DNA of 64,000 bases. Source: Viridothelium virens. Taxonomy: Eukaryota > Ascomycota > Dothideomycetes > Trypetheliales > Trypetheliaceae. Made by a program: the position numbers and the translations under genes. Positions 22,197-35,000 of the stretch are shown here, in pieces (the first letter of the stretch is position 1; each line of letters opens with the position of its first letter). The stretch lies in NCBI GenBank assembly GCA_010094025.1, contig ML991844.1, positions 1 through 64,000 of the forward strand. The letters are read 5' to 3'. The notes under the pieces are model-generated. The model searched no databases. It was not told the origin of the DNA and saw only the letters and a program-made list of their open reading frames with translations.

Positions 22197-22511
22197 ATGA
22201 CGGTCTACGCAGTTGCTCTGATCAACATCGCTGACCATGCAAGATACGAACCATATATGACTGGCTTTTTCGAAATCTGGAAAAAATATGATGGGGAGAT
22301 CCTTGCCGTAGGAGACGAGCCAAAGGTGATTGAAGGCCCGTGGCCTTTCTATCGGACTGTGATCCTGTCGTTCCCGAACGAAGATGCATTCAGCACATGG
22401 TACCAATCTCCGGATTATCAGGAACTCGTCAAACACCGTCACTCTGCCTCGATAACTTCACTCGCTCTGCTGGAGCATTTCGTTTTGCCAGACAATTTGT
22501 CAAGCAAGTGA
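22197..22511 (+). CDS. DUF1330 family protein (dimeric alpha-beta barrel), 104 aa
   Basis: The start MTVYAVALINIADHARYEPY and the core GPWPFYRTVILSFPNEDAFS then WYQSPDYQELVKHR are the standard DUF1330 features: a small ferredoxin-like alpha-beta barrel that forms dimers. The length is usual for the family. The reaction is unknown in general. The gene is intronless, convergent with the karyopherin gene (325 bp apart) and preceded by the duplicated intergenic segment. Confidence 0.88.
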   Translation: MTVYAVALINIADHARYEPYMTGFFEIWKKYDGEILAVGDEPKVIEGPWPFYRTVILSFPNEDAFSTWYQSPDYQELVKHRHSASITSLALLEHFVLPDNLSSK

Positions 22512-22835
22512 TGGACTCCAGCTCGGAGCTCGGAACTCCTCAACGCTGGAATATTGCAACGCGCATCAAATTCACTGGGGCGACTATGTACAAGCATTCG
22601 GGCTTCTTAGCTTCTTCGGTGAGCAACGGCGATGAGGATTACTTGGTTGGAAAGCTGAAAGACCGCATGGTGAAATTGACGACTTGACGGAGGGAAGGCC
22701 AAAAGGTCTGCTTTTGTTGAGAAATTTTCATCAATGGGGGAAAGTCTCCATTGTAACTTCAAATGACGTTACCGTCAGTGTAAATATTGCGTTTGGTTGG
22801 GCAAAATGCCTTGTCGGACTTCAAACAATACCACT

Positions 22836-25800
22836 CTACAAAACACCCAATTCTCCAAAAGCCCTTACGACCTCCACATCCACATTGACAAGCCATTGCT
22901 CCCGAAACGTCTCAATCCCCCCCACATTTGCGATCACTTCACTAAGCCTCCCAGCTACAAATTCTACTGTGTTATACTTATGTACAGGGTCCCTTCCTTC
23001 CAGAGCTCTCCTCCTCGCCTCTTCAGGCGCCTCGGGCATCGACTGTCCATCTTCCATCGTGTAGTTTGAGTGGATGAGCGTGGGGTCATACACAAGACTA
23101 TCGGATTTGACATCTTTCGATTCATCACTTGTGCGAAGTTCGATGATGACTGATGTCCAGACAGTCATGAGATCTTGTAATCTGTTCAGGATAAAAGGTT
23201 GCGTGGTAGCCAGGAGGTTAGTGAGAGCGAGACAGTGGAGTTTGCGGACAGGGAGGGAGGGGATATCTGGGAAGTGTGAGAACCATTCTTCGAGAAGCCA
23301 ACTCATCGTTTTTTCGAAGGGTTCTGGGGCTTCGGCTGCATTGCTTGGTCTTGCTTTTGATGTATTAGATACAGAACGGGCAGGCTCGATGGCGGTGAGA
23401 GTAATGCGTGTAGAGGCGATCATAAGGCGTGAGAGCATGGTGAAATAATCTGTCTCGATGGCACCATCGACGAGAGATTCTCTAGCAAGAGGGCCGGTCG
23501 TGCAGTGTGCCAGGTACGAACTGTGAAGGCCATTGAGGAGGTTCGGGAGAAAGTAGGAATTAAGAAGGTCGGTGACAGTAATTTCCACGGCTCGCTCACC
23601 GGCAATGGACTCGGCCTGAAGGATGATTACTTCGAACAAATGTGTGAGAACGCCATTTCCGTCTGCTTTGAGAGATCCCAACAGACTGTCCAATGAATGT
23701 ATGAGGGGAAGACGGAGCGAATCATGGAGCATCTCAGATGGTAGGAAGAGAAAGTAGGATTCAACGATTTCGAGAGCTTTGCGAAGGGTGTCGGTACCGA
23801 GGTCAAGAACTTTGAGCAAGTAGGGGACGATGCCAAGGAGAGCTTGAGGTGTTGGTTGGTCTGTCTGCTCAAGGATATTTGCTAGTAGATCAAGAGCATC
23901 TTCGAGAAGATACACTCGAGTTTCCTGTGACTGGTGTTAATGCCTTTGGACACACGCATACGACACAATAGATATCTATATACCGAGTCGGGTTCGAGAG
24001 CCCCTTTGATGATGGGTAAAGCCATCAGGTGATATTTCCGAGACTCGGCTTTCATGGAACTGACAAGACGGGCGAGGATGGTCAGAATAGCCTGCTTCAT
24101 AATATTTTCTTCTCCCGACTGCTCCCAGAGTCGGGGTAGGAGGGAAACTATTTCGTCGGCATAAGGAGAGATCTAGATCTGTCAGGGCTGGTTTCTTCCA
24201 GGCCATCGGCGATCCACATACGTGTTGTCCCATGCGCTCAACCAGAGCGCTCACCGTCTCCAACAACGCCAGTTTGGTCTCCGCAAGTTCAACGCTCTCG
24301 ATGAGGTCCATCAAACTTGACAACACGTCCGAGGCGTAGGGCAAGAAGTGAGATGCATCAAACTCCCATTCATCCGCAATAGCCTTGAATTGCCGAGCAG
24401 CTGTGATCCGAACGACTCCGTCATTCAGGCTGTCTTCTTTGCTAAGAAAGTACCTGAAGATGGAGTATACTGCTGGTCTCGAAGACTGCGAAATCTTGAC
24501 TGATATCCATTGAGCTAAAAGTATTGCAATTCGTCGGCGAAGGATGTTGTAGCCTGGCTGCTGCTTTTGGGACTCGGGTACCAGTGTAGAGGCAAGGAAG
24601 CTATCGAAGTCCAAGGCTTGGTAAGAGACGGGTGCAGCAAGGCCAATGGCAGTGTAGACCGAGTCCTTGAGGCCGAGATTATCGTGATCCGGAGCTGTCC
24701 TTCGTTAACGGTGCTTTCAAGCGTGCAAAACGCGCGAGGAAGAGCTTACAGGAAATTGCATAGAACACGTCCAAGAGCGGAGGTACAAGAAGGTCTTTGA
24801 AGTTGATGGCTAAGTCGAGAAATAGTTTCTCGGCACATGGGCGGACGGAGAATTCGAAGCTGTCTCCTTCTCCCTCTTGCCTACTCTCCCATTCCTCGGG
24901 ATCTTCTTCCCATTCACGCAGATCAGATGCTCGAATAACGAAAAATCGTGTAACAACAGTCTCCATCAATTCCTTTACGAAATCTGAGGTGAGTAATTGA
25001 CTCTTGACAATCTCGGTCGCTTGAGCTCTTTCCTCCTTCTCCTGAGGCTGTTTGTACTTGATACTGGGGGCGGGATTGAATACCATTTTGAGACATGCTC
25101 GTGTAATCAGGAGACCTTTGAGGCAAAGGCGTTCCTGAAAAGTCTTTCGGGGATCCTCATCCATGGAAATCCCCGCATCCTTCATCGAGTACGTAGTAGA
25201 TGCAAAGATTTTGCTATACTCTGCAGCGAGATTCCAGTACACTTGCACCAGATTGAGCGATTCATGCATGTGAACGAAGGCGAACGGATGAGCCTGCGCC
25301 ATCTCCACATGATACTTGGCTAGTTGCATCAGGTGTTTTTGAATGGCAACGATGGCATCTTGGGTGAGAGAGGAGGCTCCTTGAGCGGCGACCTGTAGAA
25401 GAGTTCCAAAATGATCCCGAGTGATTGTCCAGAAGCTTTGCACGTCGTTCTCTCGATTCGGGAACTCGTATCCTGCGATAAGCAGCCGTCGGATGACTTT
25501 AAGGGCCAGAAGACTGTGCTCGATATCTTGAAGAGCACCACCTTCATCGTCACCTCCGTGTTGTAAAAATGAAAGCCAACTATGGAGCTTGTCAATATAT
25601 ATAGGTGCCACCACTCGAAAGATCTCGGGGGTGAGAGACTGAACTGTGGCACGTATCCGCGGGGTTCTCCCGCTGGTCAGCTCTTTCACAATTTGCAGTA
25701 GAATCAAGAGCGTTCGCGGCAATTGCAGTGAAGGAGAGTTTGGATGTGCGGAGGCTCTTAGCAGCTCGATGATGGTGGTGACTTCATCTGGCCAATCGTT

Positions 25801-26196
25801 GGGGTACTCAAATTTGGTGATCTTGGCAATCACAAGTGCATTTTGGAGGGCAAGCTGATGGTCTGCCTCACGAGTACCGCTTGGCAGTAGCCTTACCCGC
25901 ACAGCTTCTCTGTCCTCTTTGTTGACCGCATTCGTAGCGGCTTTCCTCCAGTACTTGTCGATTCCGTTCTTGAGTTGGATGACTGCAAGATAGCGAACCT
26001 CGCGCGGCAGGTGCTTGTCAAGAAAGATGCTTTGGAGATGAGGGTAATAACCCTTCCGGGTCTCCCATTGTTGGAGCTGCTTGGTTCCGGTTTGCAGCTG
26101 ATGAACGTCATTCGATGCTGCTGACTTGAGAGCGTGAAGAAGCAGATTTTCAGTGAGAGGATTTGCTTCAGCTGGGAGTTCAAAAGCGCTGTTCAT
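22836..26196 (-). CDS. KAP120: Karyopherin-beta nuclear transport receptor, Kap120/importin-11 type, about 1065 aa
   Basis: Exons 26196-24750, 24694-24222, 24172-23984 and 23924-22836; three short GT-AG introns (55, 49, 59 nt). The importin-beta N-terminal (RanGTP-binding) domain is clear: the protein opens MNSAFELPAEANPLTENLLL, and YLAVIQLKNGIDKYWRK (about residues 75-90) is the hallmark. The rest is HEAT-like helical repeats; joins are supported by continuous family-like text such as DNLGLKDSVYTAIGLAAP across intron 1 and ISPYADEIVSLLPRLW after intron 2. Kap120 carries ribosome-assembly and other cargo into the nucleus through the pore, driven by Ran. The ATG at 26196 is preferred; the upstream in-frame TTG at 26214 is not a normal start. 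It diverges from PEX2. Confidence 0.9.
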
Positions 26197-26698
26197 CCTT
26201 AAGCTTTTGAGCAAGTAAGCGCATAAGTTATATGAAGGGTCAGCGAACTAGCGCCACCGGAGATGGCGTTGAAATTATTCAGAAATATGTGAGAAAACAT
26301 CGTAGTCGTGTGTGCAGAAGATTGCGACGCTGAGAGTGAAAAACGTTTGAACACCTTACAACACTCTACTGGCGACTAATCTCTCAGGGCAGTCTGCGCA
26401 TCTCGCTGAAGTCGTAAAGCATTCTGATCGGCACCGAAGATCCACTCCCCTCTCTTATTAATTTCTGGTGTTTAAGCAATCTCGCTACCCTGCATACCTG
26501 CCCTGCCTGATGCCAAAAAGTTTCTTTGCCCCATGCAACACGTTAGGACGCGTCAGCCTAACCACATTGGGTAGAACCTCGGCTCTCGTAGACCACGAGT
26601 TTATATGTAATGCAAAGAGACCATAGGGATATTGTCGCGCATGTTGGGAGCGGGATTGTCCCTCTTCACTTTGCAGACAGACGTGCCATGCCCTTACG
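26197..26698. promoter_or_regulatory. Divergent promoter region between KAP120 and PEX2
   Basis: A stretch of 502 bp separates two divergent housekeeping start codons and must hold both promoters. I see no TATA box at a convincing place and no other feature. Confidence 0.6.
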
Positions 26699-28253
26699 AT
26701 GACCTCTACAGACTTCGCGCTTGCGCAGCAACGGCTCGAAGCACGACGTCGACAACGCGAAGTTGAACACCAAGCACGCATTTCCGAGCATACCAGTCAC
26801 GCGAATGCCACACTCCAATATCTGCCCTCCAGCCTCCATAGCTCGGGCAGATTTCTGCTAAGATTTTGGGAACAAGTTGGAGGTAGAGAGGGAACAGGGC
26901 CAGCGTTCAGGGTTGGACAAGTAGACGCCGAACTTTTAGACGAGGAACTGTTGAGCTTGTTGCAGGGCCAGGCCGGAGATGCTCTGAAATATTATGGCGT
27001 AAGCTTGGCAAAATTCAGCAAGAAACGGCTTCCTAGCTGCTGACTATAGCTAGGCGCATGTTCGAGACGAATGGTCACCCGAAATCCTCCTGATTCTTCG
27101 AGCCATTCTATTCAAGCTTACAATCTGGGATCACAATACTTCTTACGGTGCTGCTCTTCAAGGCCTGAGATATACGGACGCTCGAGAGACAGGCTCACAC
27201 TCCCCGCCTCCCACTGTGTGGCAAAAGAGTTTGTACGGTTTAGTAACAGTCGCAGGACGATATACCTGGACGAAATGGGAGAACTGGCTCCTGGATCGTG
27301 AGGCAAGCTATGACGAACCAATGCCAAACGTCCGACAATCATCCCGCATAACGTCTTTCATTGCAACTGCGCACTCGTCGATGGCGTTTGTCTCCTTCCT
27401 CGTATTCCTTGTCAATGGCAAGTATCGCACTCTTCTCGATAGACTTCTGAAATTGCGACTCGCCCCAACAAGCTCTCGCATCAGTCGTGAGGTCTCCTTC
27501 GAGTATCTGAACCGACAACTCGTCTGGCATGCTTTCACTGAGTTTTTGCTGTTTATTCTTCCGTTGGTGGGGATTAGTCGGTGGCGGAGATGGCTTTCGA
27601 GGGCTTGGCGAAAAGCGAGGTCTGTGTTCCGAAGTAGTGCTGCAGAGCAAGAGAGCGAAGGCTTGAAGGACGGCGGACCACTTTCCTTCCTGCCCGAACG
27701 CACATGCGCCATTTGCTATCAAGATCAGAACCCGACAGCGGCGACAGGTGAAAGCGAGATGATGGCGGCGACGGCCACATCAAGCGGTATCATTGGGTCT
27801 GCTCAGACAGACATCACAAATCCGTACGAGACGTTGCCGTGTGCCTGCATTTACTGCTACGTCTGCATTGCGCAGAGACTGGAGGCAGAGGAGGGGGAGG
27901 GCTGGACATGCCTGAGGTGTGGCGAGTTGGCGAAAGAGTGCAAGCCTTGGAGTGGTGATGTGTTGGAAGAAGTTAGTCGGCCAAGCTCGGGAAAATCAGT
28001 TGGCTTCGCAGAGGAGAAAAGCTTACAGGACGTTGAGCCCATGCCTTTCTCAGACGACAATGGAAGGGGTGTGCAGGAGGCAATGGACCATGGATCAGTC
28101 GATCTTGAGTCTCAGTCGCTCGCACAGTCTGCAGCCTGGCCGAATGCAGGCGCTCTCTCGTCCTCGATGTCAGTCACACCGTATGAGACGGATGAGCAAA
28201 CATCTGTCGCTGAGCCTTATTCTGAGACAGACACTCAGGACGAACAGTTGTGA
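26699..28253 (+). CDS. PEX2: Peroxin-2 (RING-finger peroxisomal E3 subunit), about 499 aa
   Basis: Exons 26699-26998 and 27054-28253; a 55-nt GT-AG intron. The Pex2/Pex12 N-terminal domain is clear from RVGQVDAELLDEELLSLLQG, then across the splice LKYYG + AHVRDEWSPEILL, LTIWDHNTSYGAALQGLRYT, and SREVSFEYLNRQLVWHAFTE. Several hydrophobic segments lie at about residues 170-310. A C-terminal RING starts at about residue 318 (CAICYQDQ) and continues PCACIYCYVC ... WTCLRC; the His common at the third ligand pair of other Pex2 proteins is Cys here. Pex2 acts with Pex10 and Pex12 in the peroxisomal membrane to ubiquitinate the import receptor Pex5 for recycling. The tail after the RING is long, Ser/Glu-rich and likely disordered. 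Confidence 0.92.
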
Positions 28254-29896
28254 GTATTTTAGTTTCGTACTTCGACTCGGCTTCTGGGCATGAACAAAGT
28301 CTCCACATTTATGCCGAAAAATACAGAGAAGGTGATGTTTGCTCCTGTTGCACGCCAGCTGCTGCATCTTGCCTAGCCGCTCGAAGGAGATATATCGTGC
28401 GAAGAGATTTTAGGTCCTGCAGATGCAATGCATTCAAGTTTGGGCCCGCGAGATCCCCCAAACCCACCGCTTTCGCCTCTAGAATTCCACAGATCCCTCA
28501 TTAAATTCTGGCGAGTTCAACGCGTCGCATGATAATCGCTCCTGGAATTGGAGCGACTACTTTCTCGAGGAAGCCATCAGATTCCATGCCGGTACAATTC
28601 CGTGCGTCTCAGAAGATTCTAATACATTTAACCATGACGAAGGAAACCCGTCTTTCGTTCCAGCGCCGCTTGCGTGCAGCATACAAGCCTTTCAAACCCA
28701 TTCCTTTTCATTTAGTGTTGTCAAGTCCGAAGCTCTTCAACCCCAATTCAGACGTCCTTACGGGTGCAGGTCAGTTGCCTGTACTTCGCAACCAGCATGC
28801 GATCTATGGTGAGCTTACTAATACCCGTTTCAGACCACCTGCATCCTTAAGTCGAAGTGACGGTATCGATTAATTTGCATGAAGAGCATCTTCATGCCTC
28901 AAAGCTGCACGCTCTAGCCCAGGCACTGAAAACGTGCTTTCTTTGGCCGACGGTCAGCTTGAAGATGGGTAACTGTCGTCTTGAGTCGCTTTGCCGAGCA
29001 ATGTTGTACGCGATTCGGAGTGATCGTCTGCTGTTGGCTCATGGAGGTCATGAAAGGGATGCCTCCGCCACGTCCAACACACTGCAGGCATCGCCCTGAA
29101 AGCTTTGAACTACCATGCCCACGATTTAGCAACCAGGCCGCAGTTCGAGTGGACCCTCCTTGGATTGGACGTGAAACACAGCAAAGACTGAGGAGGACCT
29201 TTAGGATTCGGATAGTGGTATGTTTTCTTTGAAAATAAGCTTCGGGTGTGATTCCAGCAGCCACGGTAGGCAAAGAGGGGGAACTTGATTGGACAAAGCC
29301 CAGAACTTCTCGACCTGAAGAGGTCGTCTTACCGCTATGAGACGCAAGCGAAGAGCGCTAGGTGGCGGAGGCAGTTGTCTCTACGTATAATCGTCTACCG
29401 CCTGATCAAACGTCTTGGTAACGCTGTTCTATGATCCACTCCATCCAATTCTCAATTCGCATTATTGCGTCGCCTGGGGTTCACGGATTCCTAGCCTCCA
29501 TTGCCCCTGACCACGGCGGGCAATGCGACCGCCCTTCCGTTCAACCCGAGGTGATCGCGATCATGCTTGAACAACCCACTACGTAGTGATCAAATGACCA
29601 GGAATTGGCTCAATTGACTCCTACATCCCAGCATACTTTGGTAACCTTGCGTCAGTGATCTGTACTCAAGCTCAGATAGTGTATCCATTCGACCCAGGAT
29701 GTGAATAATGATCACGACCATCGGGGGGAATTCGAGGCCGAGAAGCCGAAAAAGGCAACCCTGGCTTCTCAGCCTTTCCCATATTTAAATGAGTTTCCGA
29801 CAGTCTTCATTGCTTTACCCGTACATCGGAGATGAAAATCGTTCGTGGTTAATCTAATCGTATTTCGATTGATATATACTGTTGCTTTATCGTAAG
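28254..29896. other. Gene-free tract of about 1.6 kb
   Basis: Short ORFs (80-119 codons between 28529 and 29273) overlap on both strands without recognisable motifs. A small inverted repeat (TCGCTCC / GGAGCGA) lies near 28543-28559. The 3' end should include the P450 promoter. Confidence 0.45.
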
Positions 29897-31520
29897 ATGG
29901 ATTTGCTCGCACTTGCAGCCATTTGCGCAGCAGGTCTGCTCCTGCTCTTCCATTCACTCCAGGTATTCTCGATTGAGATATGATTCCATTCTTCTCTAGC
30001 TGATCCACCGAGCAGACACTACTACAGGGTGTTAGAAATCCCCTGTCATCGATTCCCGGCCCATGGTTCACTCGGTGGACGGGACTCGTCACAACTTATC
30101 ATTGGTTGAAGGGAAACAGAGCGAAGTACGTCCATTCCCTTCACCAAGAATATGGTTTGTCCCCTTGCGTATTCTGCGCAACTTCTACTGACAGCATCTT
30201 TCATGCCCAATCGTGCGGGTCAGCCCGGAGGAAGTACATGTCAACGATGTCGAAGCGGCAAGAACGATTCACAAAGTTTCTGGAGGTTACCTAAAGTCCG
30301 AATGGTATCGCAGATTTGCCCCTGCCATGAACCACAGTGTCTTCAGCACGGTCGACCCAGAGTATCATAGTCGTCACCGAAGATTACTTTCAAGTCCTCT
30401 CTCGGATCAGTCACTCCGCTCGATGGAGGCCACGATCAGAAAGAGGATCGACCTTGCCATCCAGAGCATGCAGGAGGAATCGAAGACGCGCGGGGTCACA
30501 GACATATATAAGTGGTGGATCTTTTTGGCCACGGATGTGATCGGTGAACTTACCTTTGGTGACTCGTTCAGGATGCTTGAACAGGGGAAGGTGAGGAATC
30601 TTGACTCCATTTCGATGAGCAGGCAGAATGACGTCTATCAGAAAAACCAGTACAGCCTCGACCTTGAGAAAACCGCAAAAACCAGTTCACTCCGCGCCAC
30701 CTTCCCAACTCTCGTCAAATTTGCCCGCCTCTCCCCCATCCCCATACCAGTCTTCAAAGAAGTGGCCAACGCCAGCCAGCGGACATTCAACTATGCCAAC
30801 GAATCAATTCAGCGACATAAGCGCCTTGTTGCCTCCGAGCCAGCCACTTCGAATAGGACGCTCTTCACAAAGCTCTTCCAGGCTGGCGAGGAGGGCTTGC
30901 CGGATCATGAAATCCTCTCTGAAGCGCAGACCTACATTGTAGCTGGAAGCGATACTACTGCAAACACACTCACTTACCTTGTGTGGTCTGTATGCCGACA
31001 TCCCGAGATCAAACAAAGGCTGGTTCAGGAACTCGCGACCCTGCCTGAGGGTTTCAGCGACCAAGATACCCGTAGTTGCGAGTTTCTACAGTATGTGATT
31101 CAGGAGACGTTACGGCTATTCTCAGCAGCGCCTTCTGCACTTCCGAGAGTCGTACCGGACGGTGGCAGGAATCTGGCAGGGTATTGGCTGCCAGGTGGAG
31201 CAACGGTGTCAACGCAAGCATATAGCCTTCATAGGGATCCCCTTCTCTTCCCCGAGCCTGAGAGCTTCAATCCTTCTCGATGGGAGAAGGCACGCAAGGA
31301 GATGAGAGATGCGTTCATGCCTTTCGGCGGCGGTTCTCGTATCTGTATTGGTTTGAACCTGGCCCAGATGGAGTTGCGCATCGCGACTGCTCATTTCTTC
31401 CGCTCGTTCCCCAATGCAAAGGTAACTCGTGCAGAGAACTTTGGCGAAGAAGACATGGACCCTATGATCTATTTCCTCCTGATACCCAAAGGGAAGCGTT
31501 GCCTAATCCAACTATCATGA
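29897..31520 (+). CDS. Cytochrome P450 monooxygenase, about 506 aa, with an abnormal second intron
   Basis: Exon 1 29897-29962, intron 29963-30015, exon 2 30016-30154, presumed intron 30155-30204, exon 3 30205-31520. The N-terminus (MDLLALAAICAAGLLLLFHS) is an ER membrane anchor. Visible P450 marks: a proline-rich hinge (SSIPGPWFTRW), the I-helix AGSDTTANTL, the ExxR helix ETLRLF, and the haem loop FMPFGGGSRICIG with Cys at about residue 449. It would hydroxylate a small molecule with O2 and a reductase; no substrate or CYP family is assigned. Odd: joining HQEY-G to PIVRVSPEEV in frame needs an intron that starts GT but ends AT. The only nearby AG (30193-30194) touches the branch point and shifts the frame. 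Either the site is non-canonical or this allele is damaged; all other domains look intact. Confidence 0.85.
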
Positions 31521-32067
31521 AATGTGCACCATTGGAGCATACTAAAGGACGTCATCATGGTTAAAGCGTGTAGGAGCCATTCAGACGTTTTCGAAGTATC
31601 TCATCGAATTTGTCCAGGGATACAGTTCTATGTGGAGTTAAAAAAGTGTAGCGCTTAAAATTGGCTATTTAATTCAATTAATGTACCGAGCGTTCTGACA
31701 ACGCCTAGTAGTTCTCCCTTTTAGCACCGCCCGTATGGCAGATTCCTACAATACTTTTTGTTGTTATGCAGAATTCAGAGTCAACACAAAATTCTGTAGA
31801 ATCTTGTCTACTTTGTGCTGGGCTTTCCAAAATGTGTGCACTTCATCCTAGTCTTGTCTTGCGAACTGTCTTTCTCAGACACCTCCGAACCCATGATCGA
31901 ACCGAAACAGCTTTAAGCCTTCCAAAACTCCTTCAAACCTGATGTGCTCAATGTCTCAGCCCTACTATCAGTCTATAATCCTTGCAAAGGCGCTTGCATA
32001 ACTTCATCTTTGCTTCTGCTCCCTAGACACGGAATAGAAGACAAGAAGCCTCTGGAAGCCTAGTAAC
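31521..32067. other. Intergenic between convergent genes
   Basis: About 550 bp of AT-rich sequence between the P450 stop and the glycoprotein stop. It presumably holds both 3' UTRs; no other feature is seen. Confidence 0.5.
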
Positions 32068-35000
32068 TCATAGGAGATGAAACAAAACAGACAGCCAGGT
32101 GACAAGCAAGTACCACAGCAGGAATGTGTAACCGAAAGATCTCCAAGCATCGCCTTCTTTGACAGGGCTAGAAGGGAAAGGGATTGCTGAAGCGGAATAA
32201 GTAGCTCTTGTACTTGTGGTGCTAGATAAGTCGCTCGAGGATGCAGTCGCTGTGAGGAAGGCAGGCGAAGTGGGAACCGTTGAGAACATGACGGTGTCAG
32301 TTTTGCTTCTATCGAGGATAAAAAGTCCCGAAGGTCCCGCGCTGATGGTCTCCCCATCAATCGTCATAGCAGTCCCGCCCACCGTCAGCGTCTTTGAGCC
32401 CATCACAATAATGGGTGGGCCACCTGAGGGATTGGGCTGCTCGACAGCAGTTATCCTCGACGAGCCAAGGTCGAAGATAGCCTCAGTCACGGAAGCGTCT
32501 CCTGGAATCGAGACTGCTGAGAGTGGTATGGTCATGACTTTTCCCTCTCGATTCACCACAATTTCAGAGGGCCCAGCGCTGATGATCTCCCCGTTCTGGA
32601 AAATGGGACTTCCCTCAACTTGAAGGGTTGAGCCTGCCAGCAGTACTTCTTTCGCACCTCCAGAACCCGTGGTTTCGATGGCTTCAACGGAATTTGTGCC
32701 AAAAGGAACGAATGCCCCGAGAGCCTGTGTAAGCTCGCTGACAACTACACCTGCGGACATAGGGGAGAGACGGACGGTCGAGCCTTCAATAACGATACCG
32801 TCGGGAACAGCACTGACAACTTTCCCAGAAATAGTAGCAGCTCTTCCATTCACTGTCAGAAAGAGAGATCCCACTTCATACACACCGCTTGCTCCTGTGA
32901 CAGGAGCTGCTGTGATAGTTTGCGATCCAATTGTCAGGATCTCGTTTGTCGGTGCAGGGTTTGGTGTGGAAAGAGCGCTAAGAAAAGGTCCAGCTACTCC
33001 TTTCCCGGCACTTGACCCAGAACCAAATGCAACGTAAACACCAGCGCTGCCAATTGACACTGGGATTTTCCCAATAGTGCCAGTTGCACCAGGTTGTAAT
33101 GTTTGTGCACCAATAATTATTGCACCTGACGGTCCAGCAATTATTGGATGTGAATCGATCTCGGCGATTTTTGGGGCGGTTGGATTTTCTTCCTCGGTCA
33201 TGATTGGTATTTTCAACGGCCCAACAATAACTGCACTTTCCTCGGCGGCGATGGGAGTCTTGGCAATCGTTGTCTCTTCTCCAGGCTTAAGACGTTGGCC
33301 ATCGATGATGACGGCGCCTTGGGGATCGACGGAGATGGGCGTCCCGGCAACATTTGCAACTTCTGTGCCAGCAGGTCGTGATCCCCCTCCCACAGACGAG
33401 GGCAGACCAATGAAAATAGAATTTGGCATAACACCCACCGGTACATTATCGATGGTAGCTGAAGACCCTTCTCCAAAGGTAAGTCCGTCTATAACCACCG
33501 CTCCTGAGTTGTCTCCGAAGATGGGATGGTCGTTAATGTTGGCTATCAAGTTTGGTACTGTGGAAGATGGATTCACTTCGGATGCAAGTGCTTCAACAAA
33601 GGACTCTACTCCGATAGGCAGATCTGTTTCTACTTCTGGACCGACTTTTCCCTCATTTGGTGATGTACCTCTTGCATTTGTTGGTAATAGATCACCAGAT
33701 GCTGAAGGGTCAATCGCTGCTGGATTGTGCTCAGGCTGCGTCGCTGCGCTTCTGACAGGCGTCATCTACGAGATGACGACATCGTCAGATACTCATGTCA
33801 CTACAGATGAAAATGAACTACTTACATCTGGTCTTGGAGGTACGTTGCTTGTCTGCTTCGGAATAGATGTTTGATATGGAGCGGCCGGCGTAGGAGCGTA
33901 CCCCGGGTCCGGTGACCGTGTTTCAGACAAACTCTCTGTCAGCGGTGCCACAGAGATAGGCGCTGGACCAGCAGCAAACGATGCCTGCTGAAGTGCGTAA
34001 GGCGGATCGAAAATGCCCAGGGTACTTGTTGAACACTTGATCCAGCGGGGATCCAACGACGTGAAGAACGGCAGAAATGACTATCGTAGAGTTAGATTGC
34101 TTTCGAATCAGCACAGAGTTCGTATTATCATACAATGAAAGGGGCGTAATCAGCTTCTGTGATTACTCCACAATTATGATCGAAAGCGCAGGTAATCTGA
34201 CTGGACCAGGCAGGCGCAGGGACAGGGTTGGGAGGCAGGTCCGCAAAGTCAAAAGGAAAGAGCGTTTTTTGGTTTCCAATCAGCTCGCTCTGAACTGGAG
34301 GCAAGCGATAGCTAGACAACGAGGATGAGGGTACGGCGAATATGCCCGCTGGGTACATTTCTCCACACTGTCTACCATAATTCCCATACGCACGAGCTCC
34401 ATTATAGGAAATGTAAGCAGTTCCAGAGGTAAATGTCGTTCCGAGTGCTTCCACTGTGACCACACTGGTTGCTGTAGGACTAACGGTTGAGTCTGCGCAA
34501 TGATTAGTTAAAAGCCTTGTCCATACAATATCCCAGAGCCGACATGGGAAACTCACAATTGCCACAGAAATCGCCAGTCATTGTTACTGGAAAGTAGAGT
34601 AACTGGATTTGATCGACATCTATCCAACAAGGCGAACATGGGTCTATGGTTGAGTTCGTGTTGCTCCTTGTTGTGGACAAGGTACAGGGGGGTGGATTTA
34701 CAGGCGTTGTGATGTCAACCATAGTTATGCTGCATGGATCGGAACTGTACTTGTCGTATAAGCTCTGACAAGCACTTTGAGGTACGGCACACGAGGGAAT
34801 GGGCAAGTCCGGGTATGAGGAGGTACAGGTCACGGAGTCCCAAGTCAAATTCGGTGTAGTGGACGTCCACACGGTAAGTCCCGTCCGAATGCCAGAAATC
34901 AGAATTTCTGAGGAAGTTGTCGCTATTTTATATCCGTTCATGCCAGCTCTGGTGCCACCGAGATAAACCGAAGTAGTATAAACACTGTACGATGGAGCCG

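Noticed and set aside
33077-33874. 265-codon plus-strand frame opposite the glycoprotein repeats
   Set aside because: It mirrors the repeat array and has no motif of its own.
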